NCBI RefSeq assembly: GCF_000004075.3
Contig: NC_026661.2
Coordinates: forward strand, 20,240,307-20,304,306
Direction: 5' to 3'
DNA: 64,000 bases
Source: Cucumis sativus
Lineage: Eukaryota > Streptophyta > Magnoliopsida > Cucurbitales > Cucurbitaceae
Positions 37,439 to 47,980 of the stretch are shown here, in pieces. Position numbers and translations under genes: made by a program. Every line of letters starts with the position of its first letter. Position 1 is the first letter of the stretch. Below the pieces are notes generated by a model. It ran no database searches, was not told the DNA's origin, and saw only the letters and a program-made list of their open reading frames with translations.

Positions 37439-38143
37439 ATGCCACCAACCTCCATGAGTCCAGAAACTACCAGCATCAACTCGTTAGCAGAACTTCCATG
37501 GCTGCAAGATCCAAATGATTCAAAAGACACAAGTCCTGAACTTGTTTCCCTCGAATTTAGGCTCTCAAACACGAATTTGGGTGGGGGTTTGATGCAAGAA
37601 GAAGAAGAAGAACCGAACCTTATTGATTTTTTCTATGCTGATAATTTACCAAATGGCAGTTTTTATGAAGGTGTAGAAGCAGCCGCTAGGCCTCGAGTTT
37701 TCTCGTGCAATTATTGCCCGCGGAAGTTCGTTAGTTCCCAGTCGCTTGGTGGCCACCAAAATGCTCACAGTCGAGAGAGAAAAATAGCTAAAACAGGCAA
37801 TAAAATGGTTACTAATTCAACTGCGTGCAAATACTCAAAATCACTTGGAATTCAAGCACGTTCAATGATTCACAAGCCTTTTTCCCATTCATCTGTTTTT
37901 GGGTCCTTCCATCCTTTTCAGCTTGAGGCTAAGAGCAGGCAGTTTCTTTACGAGCAAGTGGCAGCTGGCCAATGGCCCTCACAGAAGAATTATCTGTCCA
38001 GGACCTCACCGGTACCGCCTTCAACCAGCGGAGCAACGAGTTGTGCTGGTTGGACGTTGAATAATGACTCATTATTGGATTCAAATCGTACTTGTAATGA
38101 ATTACACAAGCTAGATTGTTTAGACTTGTCTTTGAAGCTGTAA
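37439..38143 (+). CDS. Single C2H2 zinc-finger transcription factor with EAR motif (ZFP1/ZFP3-like)
   Basis: Intronless, 234 aa. One plant-type C2H2 finger: Cys90, Cys93, His106, His110, spacing C-X2-C-X12-H-X3-H. The plant QALGGH core is present as QSLGGH, a conservative Ala-to-Ser change I also associate with other family members. The last residues LDLSLKL (228-234) form an EAR repression motif of the LxLxL kind. An N-terminal LVSLEFRL (35-42) resembles a second hydrophobic LxL-like element, followed by a run of Glu. Expected role: nuclear DNA-binding repressor in development or hormone signalling, as for Arabidopsis ZFP1 (At1g80730), which lies in the matching syntenic segment. Single-exon structure is usual for the family. 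The exact paralogue cannot be fixed from sequence reading alone. Confidence 0.9.
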   Translation: MPPTSMSPETTSINSLAELPWLQDPNDSKDTSPELVSLEFRLSNTNLGGGLMQEEEEEPNLIDFFYADNLPNGSFYEGVEAAARPRVFSCNYCPRKFVSSQSLGGHQNAHSRERKIAKTGNKMVTNSTACKYSKSLGIQARSMIHKPFSHSSVFGSFHPFQLEAKSRQFLYEQVAAGQWPSQKNYLSRTSPVPPSTSGATSCAGWTLNNDSLLDSNRTCNELHKLDCLDLSLKL

Positions 38144-38159
38144 TTCTAAGAACCAACTT

Positions 38160-39480
38160 TTCCTCCCACCTGCTGACCCCTCCTTTTCCTCATTTTCCTT
38201 GGATTACCACACGTGTAAAATCCTGCTTTCCTCTTAGAAAATATATGGCCTGTAGTGATCCCTCTTTCCTGTAGTATTTGAGAAATCCATTTAAGCAATA
38301 CAATAAGTATTAGTTAAACAATTACTGTCGATAGTTGCCATAAGTCTAAAGCGAACATTATGAATTTTAAGTACCAAACTAAAGGAAACCAAGCTACATC
38401 ACTGTCTCTGTACCTACTATTTACATATTGGATGTTATAATAACGAGGATAAAACTTAACTAACGCTCATTCGATCACAAAGAATCCAACATATTTCCAA
38501 ACTTTCCAATGGTTGGATTGCACTACAGAAAACCTATATCAAATCCAATAGCACAAATATAAACAATCATCAAAAAATGAGGTTTGGGGTTTGTTTGAAA
38601 ATATTTTTTATTTAATTCGTAGACGTGTAAGCCAAGATGATAGCAATGGTCAATGGAGTTGATGCTTGCTCCACGTTTGACATAGACAGTTGCACACACT
38701 TGTGCGCATAAAAGGGACAGCGTTTGAATAAAAATTGAAGACCCACCAATAGGTGAAGTAACAGATCGTCTCTATTGAAATAAAAGAGAGTTCATATGGC
38801 ACAAGATCCCCAATTATCCTACACATAATAATCAATCACTTTCCATATAAGATTGTTGACAAGTCATTTTCTTGATTTCATACCTTGTATAGTTTTCAGT
38901 CGATCAATCCACAAGAAAAGTTTAGATCCAATCGATAATAATAACTTGGTATTTTATTGGTCAGCAAATACCGTATTCTCGGAGAATGTAATGAAATGTA
39001 ATAAAGTACAATCATTATCATTAAAGTTCCATATTCTATGGCCTTCCAAAATAAAGCAGGGAAATGTCACAATATCTTGAAAATGACTTGAGAAGGCATG
39101 AACTTTTACCTCATCAGTTGGGTTGTCCATTCATAAAGGCCATCAAATTTATGAGTAGGTGATACACTAAAATGGAGGTAGTTTCTGCATGAAGATATGG
39201 TTTTAATTAGTAAAAGGATTTGAGTGCTTCTCCTAACTGGAATGAGATGTCACACATCATCATTTAAGCGCTATATCCCCAAGCTGCTAGTTGGAATGAC
39301 GAGGAAACCAATAAGTGATAAGCAATTTAAGATACACCAACTTCAATTCTCCTTAATTTTGTGTACAATGCTACTTCGTATACTGGATAGTTCAATACAT
39401 TAGGGTCAATTTCACATACCAAAAATAGATATCCAATAACCCCAACAGCAGACAACTATTCTCAGCTGAAAATATTGCAT
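38160..39480. other. Intergenic DNA between the zinc-finger and mitochondrial protein genes
   Basis: These genes are convergent, so the edges are 3' UTRs. No gene or clear repeat is seen between them; short frames at 38,650 and 38,853 have no recognisable product. Confidence 0.6.
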
Positions 39481-39491
39481 AATCAATAATT

Positions 39492-41302
39492 TCATTTCAT
39501 TTCAATGAATGCTTTTATGGTTTCCATCCATCTAATGAACTCGGTTTTATCCTTGTTCTTCATATATTCGTGCAAGAAAACAGCTAGTTGATCGTCCACC
39601 CCTCTAGCTTCCAGATATTCGTAGAGTGAGTTTTGCAAGTCATCATCCAATTCCCTGTATACAAACATAATGGTCTCAGAAAATTGGAAGGAATTGAGAT
39701 TTAATAATTAAAGCAAGAAGATACTATTAAAATAAAAATGATATGTCACCGACATCATATGCAAGTGCAATTATTTGTTAATACTGTTCATCACACCCAA
39801 AATCAGAAGATGGAAAAATAATGAAGGGCCTTGGAAACCATACTTGAAATCGGGACCTGCATAGGGTTGAGCTGGCATAATTTCACCTCCACGTAAGAAA
39901 AGCCTGTCAATCTCTATACTATCTGGCCAAGCTGAGCATATAATCTTCAAAACGTCGCTGCCACCTCCTTTAGTTATATGAACAATAGTGGTAATGTGAA
40001 GAAGCACATCTTTCCCAGAACTACTGCCTCCTGATTTTGGAGCTGGAATAGATTGATCAAACATGGTCGCTTCAATCTTTATTTTCTCTCTCTCCTCATA
40101 CTCTCTTTCCAATCTGATCCACTGCTCGCCTGGCCTTTCATCAACAGTAAATGCCCCAAATTTTGTAACAGGCTGAAAATAAGAAGAGGTCTTGTAATTA
40201 TAAGTACAAAACTAGTAGTTTTTTTTCTTCTTTTAATTGTATTCGATTTAATGTAACCGATCGACTTGGTCTTTCCATTCGACAGTTACATAACATGATA
40301 TTGCAAACCCCCCGTAATGTCATTTATTTCTCAAATTAATATCACTAAATATTTGTTAGACATGGAGCAAATTTTCAACTCACAATCGAGAAAGTGTCAA
40401 AGTATTGATATAGGATTGAATTTGTCCTAATTTTAAAATTAAAGCTTTTGGGATTTGATTGTTGATCCAAAAGCTTAAATTGATGGGTTATGATAAATTA
40501 CATTGTATCAAAAAGCTTAAGTTGATGGGTTATGGTAAGTTAGTTGTGATTTAAAATTTGAAAGAAGCATCGAAACAAAAGATATATGAATATGTAATCC
40601 CAAACGCCCATTACTAACTTGCACAGTTACTTATGAAACTATATTAATCACACGACCACGAAACCAAATAAAAGTACAAGACCAGAAATTCTGTTCAATA
40701 ATCACCTCCATTCCCAAAAATATTAATAGTTCAAGTAAAGCAAGATGATAGTGCAGAGCCATTCTCCTCGAAAACCCCATTAGAACAATCCACAAAAACG
40801 CAGCGATGCTCAATTTTGTAATCGTTCGTGAAAATGTCCGCATGTTGTAAGATGAAAGACCGAGGGCAAAACTCATCCATACATGCAATTATAAATCTCA
40901 AGAAACTCGTCCAAGCAAATAAAAATCTACAACACAAACATTAAAGAACTACGAAACTCCAAAAGACACTAAAATGAACTTAATCTAAAGCTTCATAAAT
41001 TTCATATCCCTTTCCGCGGCAGATAGAAGAACAGAGTAACAAACCTGACTGGGAGGAGAGCGATCAAGTTCATATCGAATTTCATTACGGAGAAGTCTGA
41101 GAATGTTGCCTTCGAAAGCGGATCTGCGCATGTCGGCAATGTAGTGGCGCAGTGTCTTGCAGAAAACGTAGTGGTTTTCAGGTGGGAATACGATGGGATT
41201 TTGAAGGTGCAATTGAGTAGTTAGTGATTTGTGAGAAGAAAATGAAGAAGAAGAAGAAGAAAACTGAAGGCATTTTCTCAATGGTCGAATCAATCTTGCC
41301 AT
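39492..41302 (-). CDS. Mitochondrial glycoprotein family protein (p32/MAM33-like)
   Basis: Three exons: 41302-41045, 40172-39844, 39654-39492; product 249 aa. The N-terminus (MARLIRPLRKCLQF then a Ser-rich run) is basic, hydroxylated and free of acids, as expected of a mitochondrial presequence. The rest is the acidic MAM33/p32 (gC1qBP) fold: a helix near FEGNILRLLRNEIRYELD, a beta-rich middle with DVLLHITTIVHI, and the family ending DLQNSLYEYLEARGVDE ... FIRWMETIKAFIE. Members form trimeric matrix proteins linked to mitochondrial gene expression and assembly; the precise plant function is not settled. Relatives in the Arabidopsis segments are At1g15870 and At1g80720 (from memory). A telo-box lies about 50 bp upstream of the start. 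Confidence 0.92.
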
Positions 41303-41352
41303 TGCCGGTGAATTCGTACTGGAGAAGACGACGTGGAAATTGCTCCTCGGGG

Positions 41353-41362
41353 TTTAGGGTTT
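41353..41362 (-). promoter_or_regulatory. Telo-box upstream of the p32/MAM33-like gene
   Basis: AAACCCTAAA on the minus strand, 51 bp before the ATG, matching the telo-box (AAACCCTAA) common in promoters of plant genes for ribosome and organelle biogenesis. No TATA box is obvious. Confidence 0.5.
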
Positions 41363-41399
41363 AAGCACTTGCTCATGCTCTAAATTTAAAATATATAAA

Positions 41400-43100
41400 T
41401 AAGAATAAAAAAATGGAGATTTTCTGAAAGGCCCTTTTATTTTATTTTATTACCAAGACTATCCCCTCCAAATTTGAAATTAACAAAAAATGAAGGGTAT
41501 GAATGAAATTAAATAGAGAGAGATTATGATTTAATTATTTATTAACAAAAAAAATTACGAATGAACAAAATGGAAATATCATATGAAAGTGGATAGGGGA
41601 CATGTCCAATTAAATATTTTCCAAATGTTAAACATCTTTCAATTTAATCATATAGAATGACGTACATATTTATTATTTAAAACAAAATAATGGCACACTA
41701 TTTTTAATGCTTAAAACTTATTGACTCTGTTAGATGATAGTCTCTATAATTCAAATGGGTTATGCGATATGCATTTGGGATGGAGAAATTTGTGGTGGGA
41801 ATCCGTTTGTTTTCGATGTAAAAAAATTAAATTTCGAAACCAATAATAAATTGTCATATTAATATTTATTAGTGGTTAAAAAATACAAGTAATTGAATTT
41901 ATGTGTCTCAAATTAAAATTGTAGAATTTTTTTTGTAAATTTTGATGATGCTACGTATTCACAAAGTGCATAGAGAATTTTGAAGGAGAAATATACGTGA
42001 TATTTATGGACTATGACAAAATTTTGGATTTCATCTATATAAAATTTGATAAACTTATCTATCAATGACAACATAACTGTGTCTATTAAAATTTATTATT
42101 AATAAATCTCAAATTTTACTGGTTAATATTTTATCAAATAATTTTACTCCATGTAATTACATTTATAATGATTTTGTTCTTATAACCGACATTTCCAAGT
42201 CATTGATAAAAGGAAAAAAAAAAAACTTAACATATTTTTAGATGGAAGAATAATTACACCTACATTGATTACAAATTTCTATTTTCGTACTTAAATTATT
42301 ACAAATATTTAACTTCAGCCTATCTTTATACACTAAAGTTAAAACCACTAATTTGTTTTTATGTATAGACTTGCATAAAAAAGTTTGGTTTAAATATTGT
42401 TCGACTCTCTACCATTTTAAAATTTTATCATTCTTAGAAATTTATATATTTTTTGGAAACTTAGTTGGTGTATAACTAAATCTACCTTAATTCACTAATT
42501 TAAGCTTTATAAGTCAATCAACAATATGAGATGGTATTAGAGGACCATGATCTAAGATGTATTATGTTCAATCTCCTACCATGTTATTTCATCCATTAAT
42601 ATTAATTTTGATTTGTTGAGTTTTCAAATTTACTTTATCCTTATATTCTTTAAAAACTATCACTTTTGTCTCTTATTTTTGTTTTATACTTTCTCCAAAG
42701 TATGAAATTGGATACCCACTTGCATATTATTCTAATAAAAAAAAACGATAAGTTAGAAATATGAGTAATATGATTCAAAAAAAATTAGAATTTAATTATC
42801 CTTTTAACTAAGCTATATTTGAGAATTTTTTTCTAACATGGACTAGATTTTACATTTTCTTAAACTATATGAAAAAATTTGTAATTAAAACAAATATAAA
42901 AAAGAGCATTTAATCAATGTAAAGATAGAAATGAAATTTATGTTAGTGATAAAACTATACTATATAGATATATATACACTTAAGCTAAGAGGAGAAAATT
43001 AAGTGAGACAGCTAAGAAGTCCTTCAGTGGTATTGATGTAATTAATCCCAAAACCAAGGCTGATCATATTTCCTCACCAAACTAGACTCATCCACGGTCC
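41400..43100. other. Gene-free region between two divergent genes
   Basis: AT-rich DNA between the p32/MAM33-like gene and the PPPDE gene. A degenerate copy of the 'ctatcaatgacaacataactgtgtctatta' repeat family lies at about 41,990-42,150. A repeat-like 'gagatggtattagaggacc ... cattaatattaattttgatttgttgag' lies at about 42,480-42,620 and resembles the one at 46,650-46,870. No gene is seen. Confidence 0.5.
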
Positions 43101-43296
43101 AGATCATATCTACGGTGTTCCAACAACGAGTCGCCGCCGGTGACGCCCGTTAGAATTGCAAACTAAGAAACGAGAGTTTCAATTCTTCTCCACAGATTTT
43201 GAATTTCAAAATTTTCTCATCTCCACTACTTTCACTCTGCGCTTTGCTTTTCCTGCTCCAATTTCTGCCAGTTCTTGGTCATGAATTGAGATAGAA

Positions 43297-45098
43297 ATGG
43301 TGTTTTTGCTTAAGAAACCAATCGGAAAAACTACCGGAGGATCCGTGCCGGTGTACCTGAATGTGTATGATCTAACTGCGATCAATGGCTATGCTTACTG
43401 GCTTGGCCTCGGCGTTTTCCATTCCGGTGTTCAAGGTCAGTAATGGTACTAATTGCTTCCGTTTGATCTTCGTTTCTGAAGGCGTTTCGTGAGTTTTTCT
43501 GTTTTTCTCTTGGCTGAAGCACTAATGCAGCTTTTTGCGTTTTTTTTTTCTTTTTGTGTTCTTGTTAATTCGTTGATGCGATGCGATTTGCGATGCGTGT
43601 ATATTTTTTTTTACTTGTTTTGATTTGTGTTTGGAAATGGAGAAGGTTTCAGTGAGTTAATTTTGTGTACGAGATGCATGGCCTGTGAGAAAAATTGTTC
43701 AGATTTAGCAGCCTCTTCATGAACTATCACTATCAGCTCGTTTTATGGCCTGTTTTTAACTCGATTGAGCACATTCTTTTCTGTTAATCATACTACCGAT
43801 TAAGCTATCGAACTTCGAGCATTTTTCCGGTTTGGTAGATGAGTAAATTTTCCGACAGCTAAACACTTATTTCTGATTTCGCTTCTATTTCCAGCTCATT
43901 TTCTTGATAGTATGTTGATTTCGTAGTCGGTGCCGGCGGAGTTTTTATTTCCCAGTTTGGCATATCCTTCATTTGAATTTGCCGAACATGATTTGACATT
44001 TTAGCTATTGATTTCGATTGTAGTTCATGGTGTGGAATACGCATTCGGAGCTCACGAGTACTCAACAACGGGAATTTTTGAAGGAGTGCCGAAGCAATGC
44101 GATGGTTTTAGATTTAGGAAAACAATTTTGGTAGGCAAAACAGATATGAAACCAACAGAGGTGAGATCTTTAATGGAAGAACTTGCTCAAATCTACAAGG
44201 GAAATGCTTATAATTTAATCACAAAAAATTGCAACCATTTTTGCAATGATGCTTGTATTAAACTCACAGGGAATTCCATCCCAAATTGGGTTAATCGCCT
44301 TGCTAGAATTGGTAAGTAACAAACTACCTCCTTCTTTTATCCATTTGTGGCTTGTTTTTTCAATATATCAGATTCCTTTTCGTTTTGTGCATTTGTACTG
44401 ATTTCAAGTTCATTTAAGAGGTTAACATGATGAATACGAGCACATCCCAAATTCAGCTTTGGAGTTCATTTCTTTCCTTGCTTGTAAATCTGGAATTCTT
44501 TAGCAACAAGATCATATTCATCATCTTCTTGCTGAGAAACAGTTTTTTTCCCTATGAAAGAGGGACTGAAAAGTACTTTGAATTCGTATCTAGACTGTCC
44601 GGCGGGTATAGAAATTCTCGAATATAATCAACATCCTATTATGACAACCTCATTGAGTAATTTTTACTTGTTTCATGCTACCCATTTTGTATGTTTGTGA
44701 CTTATCAGGGTATATGAATTTTGGAATCAACATCCAATGGTAGCTACATTATGGCAGTTTGGTTGAATTGATATTACTGCGTGCTCGTTTTGTACCACCC
44801 CATTTTTGGATCAATGGCTGATTTTTCCCCCTTTTCAGGTTTTCTTTGTAATTGTGTTCTACCGGTGACCTTAAATTCAACCAGAATCCGACACCACCAC
44901 AGAATTGAAGACAAGGTTGTAACCATGGAAGCAAAGAAGGAATTAACAAGTGAATCAACAAAAACTTCGAGTTCTAATTCCTCTTCATCTGCAACTTCTT
45001 CTCCTTCCTTGACATTTCGCCCAGGGAGAAATCGGACAAGACGAGCTCCTCCTCCATCGTCTCCATTGTTTTCTCATTCTTCGTCATCGTCTTCATGA
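43297..45098 (+). CDS. PPPDE/DeSI-type deubiquitinase-like thiol peptidase
   Basis: Three exons: 43297-43435, 44024-44311, 44839-45098; product 228 aa. The PPPDE domain covers about residues 16-136. The catalytic pair is present: His42 in GVFHSGV and Cys116 in KNCNHFCND. Other family marks are VYLNVYDLT at the start, EYAFGAH, and the GNAYNLITKNCNHF strand-turn. The C-terminal ~60 residues are Ser- and Arg-rich (SSSNSSSSATSS, then RPGRNRTRRAPPPSS) and probably disordered. The family are papain-like cysteine peptidases that remove ubiquitin or SUMO. In Arabidopsis the block relative is At1g80690. The start is the ATG at 43,297; an upstream ATG at 43,281 closes after one codon. Both introns have canonical ends; the second donor is GTAAGT. 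Confidence 0.93.
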
Positions 45099-46159
45099 AG
45101 GGAAAGACATGATTAGAATCTCAGCTCCTTGGAATTTTTTAGTCATTTCCATTGGAAGTACTGCTCAAAAGAAGCTGAAGCAATCACAATTTTCATATCA
45201 TCTTCCTCTGTTATCTTCTTCTTAAAGATCAATTTCCAATCAGAAGCCATTCATCTATAAGCTTTCAATTCCCTTTTTCTTTTCGCCTCTTAATTGTTTT
45301 CATGTATTACTTCCTACTTCTTATCTTTTTGCATTCATCATCTTTGAATGAATGCTCCCAAGGAACAATCCCAAGTTGTAAAAGTTAATCAATATTATTG
45401 TGAAAGTATCACAATTCATTCCATATTCTCAAATTTTAAATAAAATTGTAATATTTTTGTTACTTGAAATTTAAGTAATCACAAATCTTCATGTCAAAGT
45501 GAATGAGGAAATCATGGAGTGTACCAAACTTAAGATGATTGGACAAGTTACAATTAGTGGGAGACAAAGCAACACATGTGAGTGTGAAGTTGATTTTCCC
45601 CCCTCTTATTTATTTTAGTTCAACTATCCATTTATACACAAAAATTAGTCGAATCAATTTAAATTCTAAACTTTCTTATATAATATAGTCCAAATTCATT
45701 CTAACAATTTAAACATTCTTTAGTGGGTAAGATAAAATTAATAATTTGATTTTCACACATACCATCATTTGAAAATAAAAAAATGACAAAAACTACGTTG
45801 TTAAAATAGAAATTTGTTAAAAAGTCAACAATAAACCGTAAATTGAAAGACATAAACAATATAAAGTCGATGCATATATTTACTGGTTCTCTAACGATGT
45901 GTTCGTCGTGTCCATGAATAGAGGGAGAAAATATTTATTATTAAGAAAAATATAATACTAGATAGATTTTAGTTTTGATTTTGAAATATTTTCATAAACA
46001 TATCCACGTAATCTATCTTATTGCATACAAATGATTGTTGTTATCATCCTCCAATCAACTTTATCAATTTTTTTGAAGATGATTATTTAATCAATTTAAG
46101 TGAACATAATACCATTTTCTTTTAAAAATAATAATAATTGGATTGGATTGGGTAAAATC

Positions 46160-46227
46160 TGGGCCCATGTGTTCTATTGGGCCTCGTCAAAGCCCACGAT
46201 CAAATAGCGGAAAACAGTAGCGGGAAA
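46160..46227 (+). promoter_or_regulatory. Orphan promoter-like cluster: three site II motifs and an E2F site
   Basis: TGGGCC at 46,160-46,165 and 46,178-46,183, AGCCCA (TGGGCT in reverse) at 46,191-46,196, and GCGGGAAA (TTTCCCGC in reverse, perfect E2F consensus) at 46,220-46,227. A pyrimidine-rich, leader-like stretch follows up to a possible donor CACTG-GTACCT near 46,312. The upstream PPPDE gene ended 1 kb earlier and points the same way, so this cluster is not its promoter. Confidence 0.45.
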
Positions 46228-46229
46228 CC

Positions 46230-47980
46230 TTTTTTGCTTCGTTCTCTTTGGAATTCTGCTGTTGCTTTCACTCCATAGCCACACTGTTCTCCAATCCTTT
46301 TCCCCACTGCACTGGTACCTTCTCTCCCTTTCTTTGCTACTCATTTTTCTCTCTGTTCTTCCTTAATCCATGCTCTGCGAATGTAGATTCGTGTTCTGGT
46401 ATATTCTAATTTCGTGGCTATTTTTATTAATTTTTACTAGTTTTGAGAAGCGGCATGGATGATGATCATTAGTATAGATCGTGAATTCTTTCTTGATCAT
46501 ATTTTGTGGCTGCTTCCGTTGGTAGTCGCTCATCAGTTAAAAATGAAACTATGGTGAATCTATAACAAGAATATCATGATTGATTCGGTCTTTAAGTAGA
46601 AATAAAAATTAAACCAAGCAAGCTTAAGTTCAAAGTTTTGAAGTATTGATTGACATATGCATACTTTTTGATTGATTGGTAATATGGCACCCGAGGCGGA
46701 GTAGGTCTCGTGTTTGAACCGGCAGAGTACAATTTCCTTCTGAACCAATATCGACTTCTACTTATTGGGTCATTCTCAAAATTTCGAGCTCATGTGTGAG
46801 GAGTGTTGGAGTATTGATATAAATCAAATTTAAAGTAGATCATCAACTTAAGCCTTTAAATTGACGGGTGATTTATCACAAAGCAGACAATATTGTAAGG
46901 TGTAAAATTTTGGAGTTCGGAGAGATACACTTGAGCCTGGTCTCTTCAAACACACTCTCGGACTTGTTAGGATATGGAGTGCCAGAATCTCTTCTCTTGT
47001 TTCAACAGGGACTGAAAAAGTTTCCTCCTCATATCATATGTGGCCCAATAGGCCACTACACTATTTCATTTCTTTCCCTGTCCCATGGCTGAGGAAGAGA
47101 TCATATAATAGTGATTTGCTATTAATTTTAAGTTACAGTTGTGATATTATGAATTATTTAAGCCATATGTGGACGGATAATTCTCATCTTCATCAACTTC
47201 CCTGCACACTATCCCCCACATCCAGCCACGCCTGTTGATCTAATTATTATTCTTATCAATTGCAAATAAGATAAGAGCTTCCTTTTGAGTATCATCAGAC
47301 TAGATGTGTGGCTGCCTTTCCAGCTCATTGAGTTTTGTTGTTATTGATGCATTATTATTGTCCCTAATCCTGATAGTTTCATATATTTTTATTCTTTTTT
47401 TGCTTTTCAACGTTCTTTTTTTATATTATTCCAATTTGTTCATTCTATTTGCTCCAAGAATAATAGGCAATACCCATGTTTTGTCAATAAATAGCTATGC
47501 TAACCAGGATTTCTAGACTGAATTCCGACCTTTGGACGATTATAAATGAAGCAAAATTATGGGTGATCCTTTATACTTTTGGCCATCAAGATAAAGGACG
47601 GTGGGGTTATGTTTGGATTTTGCTGTATAATTTATTTCAAATTGGCCAGGAGACCTCAGAAATCTTTGATTTGATATTGTTAACTACCATGACTTTTATG
47701 ATCTCCCTACATTTCAGAAAAGTGGTATGAAATCTTATTTTATTGTTCTTTCTTTGATGGATCTCCACCACTTGGAACTGCTTGATCTGATGGTGCCTAT
47801 ACTTTATAGGACAAAGACTGCAAAACATTGCTATCAAATCTGAACACTAATTTTTCTTGGGGCATTCTTGCAGATTTGATGTTTTTCTTTGTTCCATCAT
47901 TGAAGGGTCCAGTGTCGGAGTCTCTTGTGTGGCGTATACACACTAAGGTCAAGCCTTGAATCACCAATACCAATTGCCAA
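46230..47980 (+). other. Possible unrecognised transcription unit
   Basis: After the promoter-like cluster there is leader-like sequence with a plausible donor near 46,312. Much later comes a very good acceptor (CATTCTTGCAG ending at about 47,873), followed by a small frame, ATG at 47,879, coding for MFFFVPSLKGPVSESLVWR and seven more residues, then a possible donor GTAAGA near 47,981. No piece matches a protein I know. It could be a small-peptide gene, a non-coding RNA or the remains of a gene. The interior also contains repeat-like sequence (46,650-46,870). Confidence 0.25.
46650..46870 (+). repeat. Dispersed repeat with a tRNA-like B-box
   Basis: Runs 'ggtaatatggcacccgaggc', then 'ggtctcgtgtttgaaccggc' (resembling a tRNA B box), 'tattgatttcacttgttgggtc'-like words, 'gtgttggagtattgatataa' and 'acttaagcctttaaattgac'. 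I recall this texture from repeated dicot intergenic sequences. Possible partial relatives are at 40,385-40,530 and 42,480-42,620. Family assignment (SINE-like or other) is open. Confidence 0.4.

Noticed and set aside
46712-46732. Second tRNA gene suggested by a B-box-like 'gtttgaaccggc'
   Set aside because: No acceptor, D or anticodon stems can be drawn around it; kept only as part of a dispersed repeat.
47304-47730. Hydrophobic plus-strand frames of 70-77 aa
   Set aside because: Hydrophobicity follows from T-rich DNA; no start context, splice support or family match.
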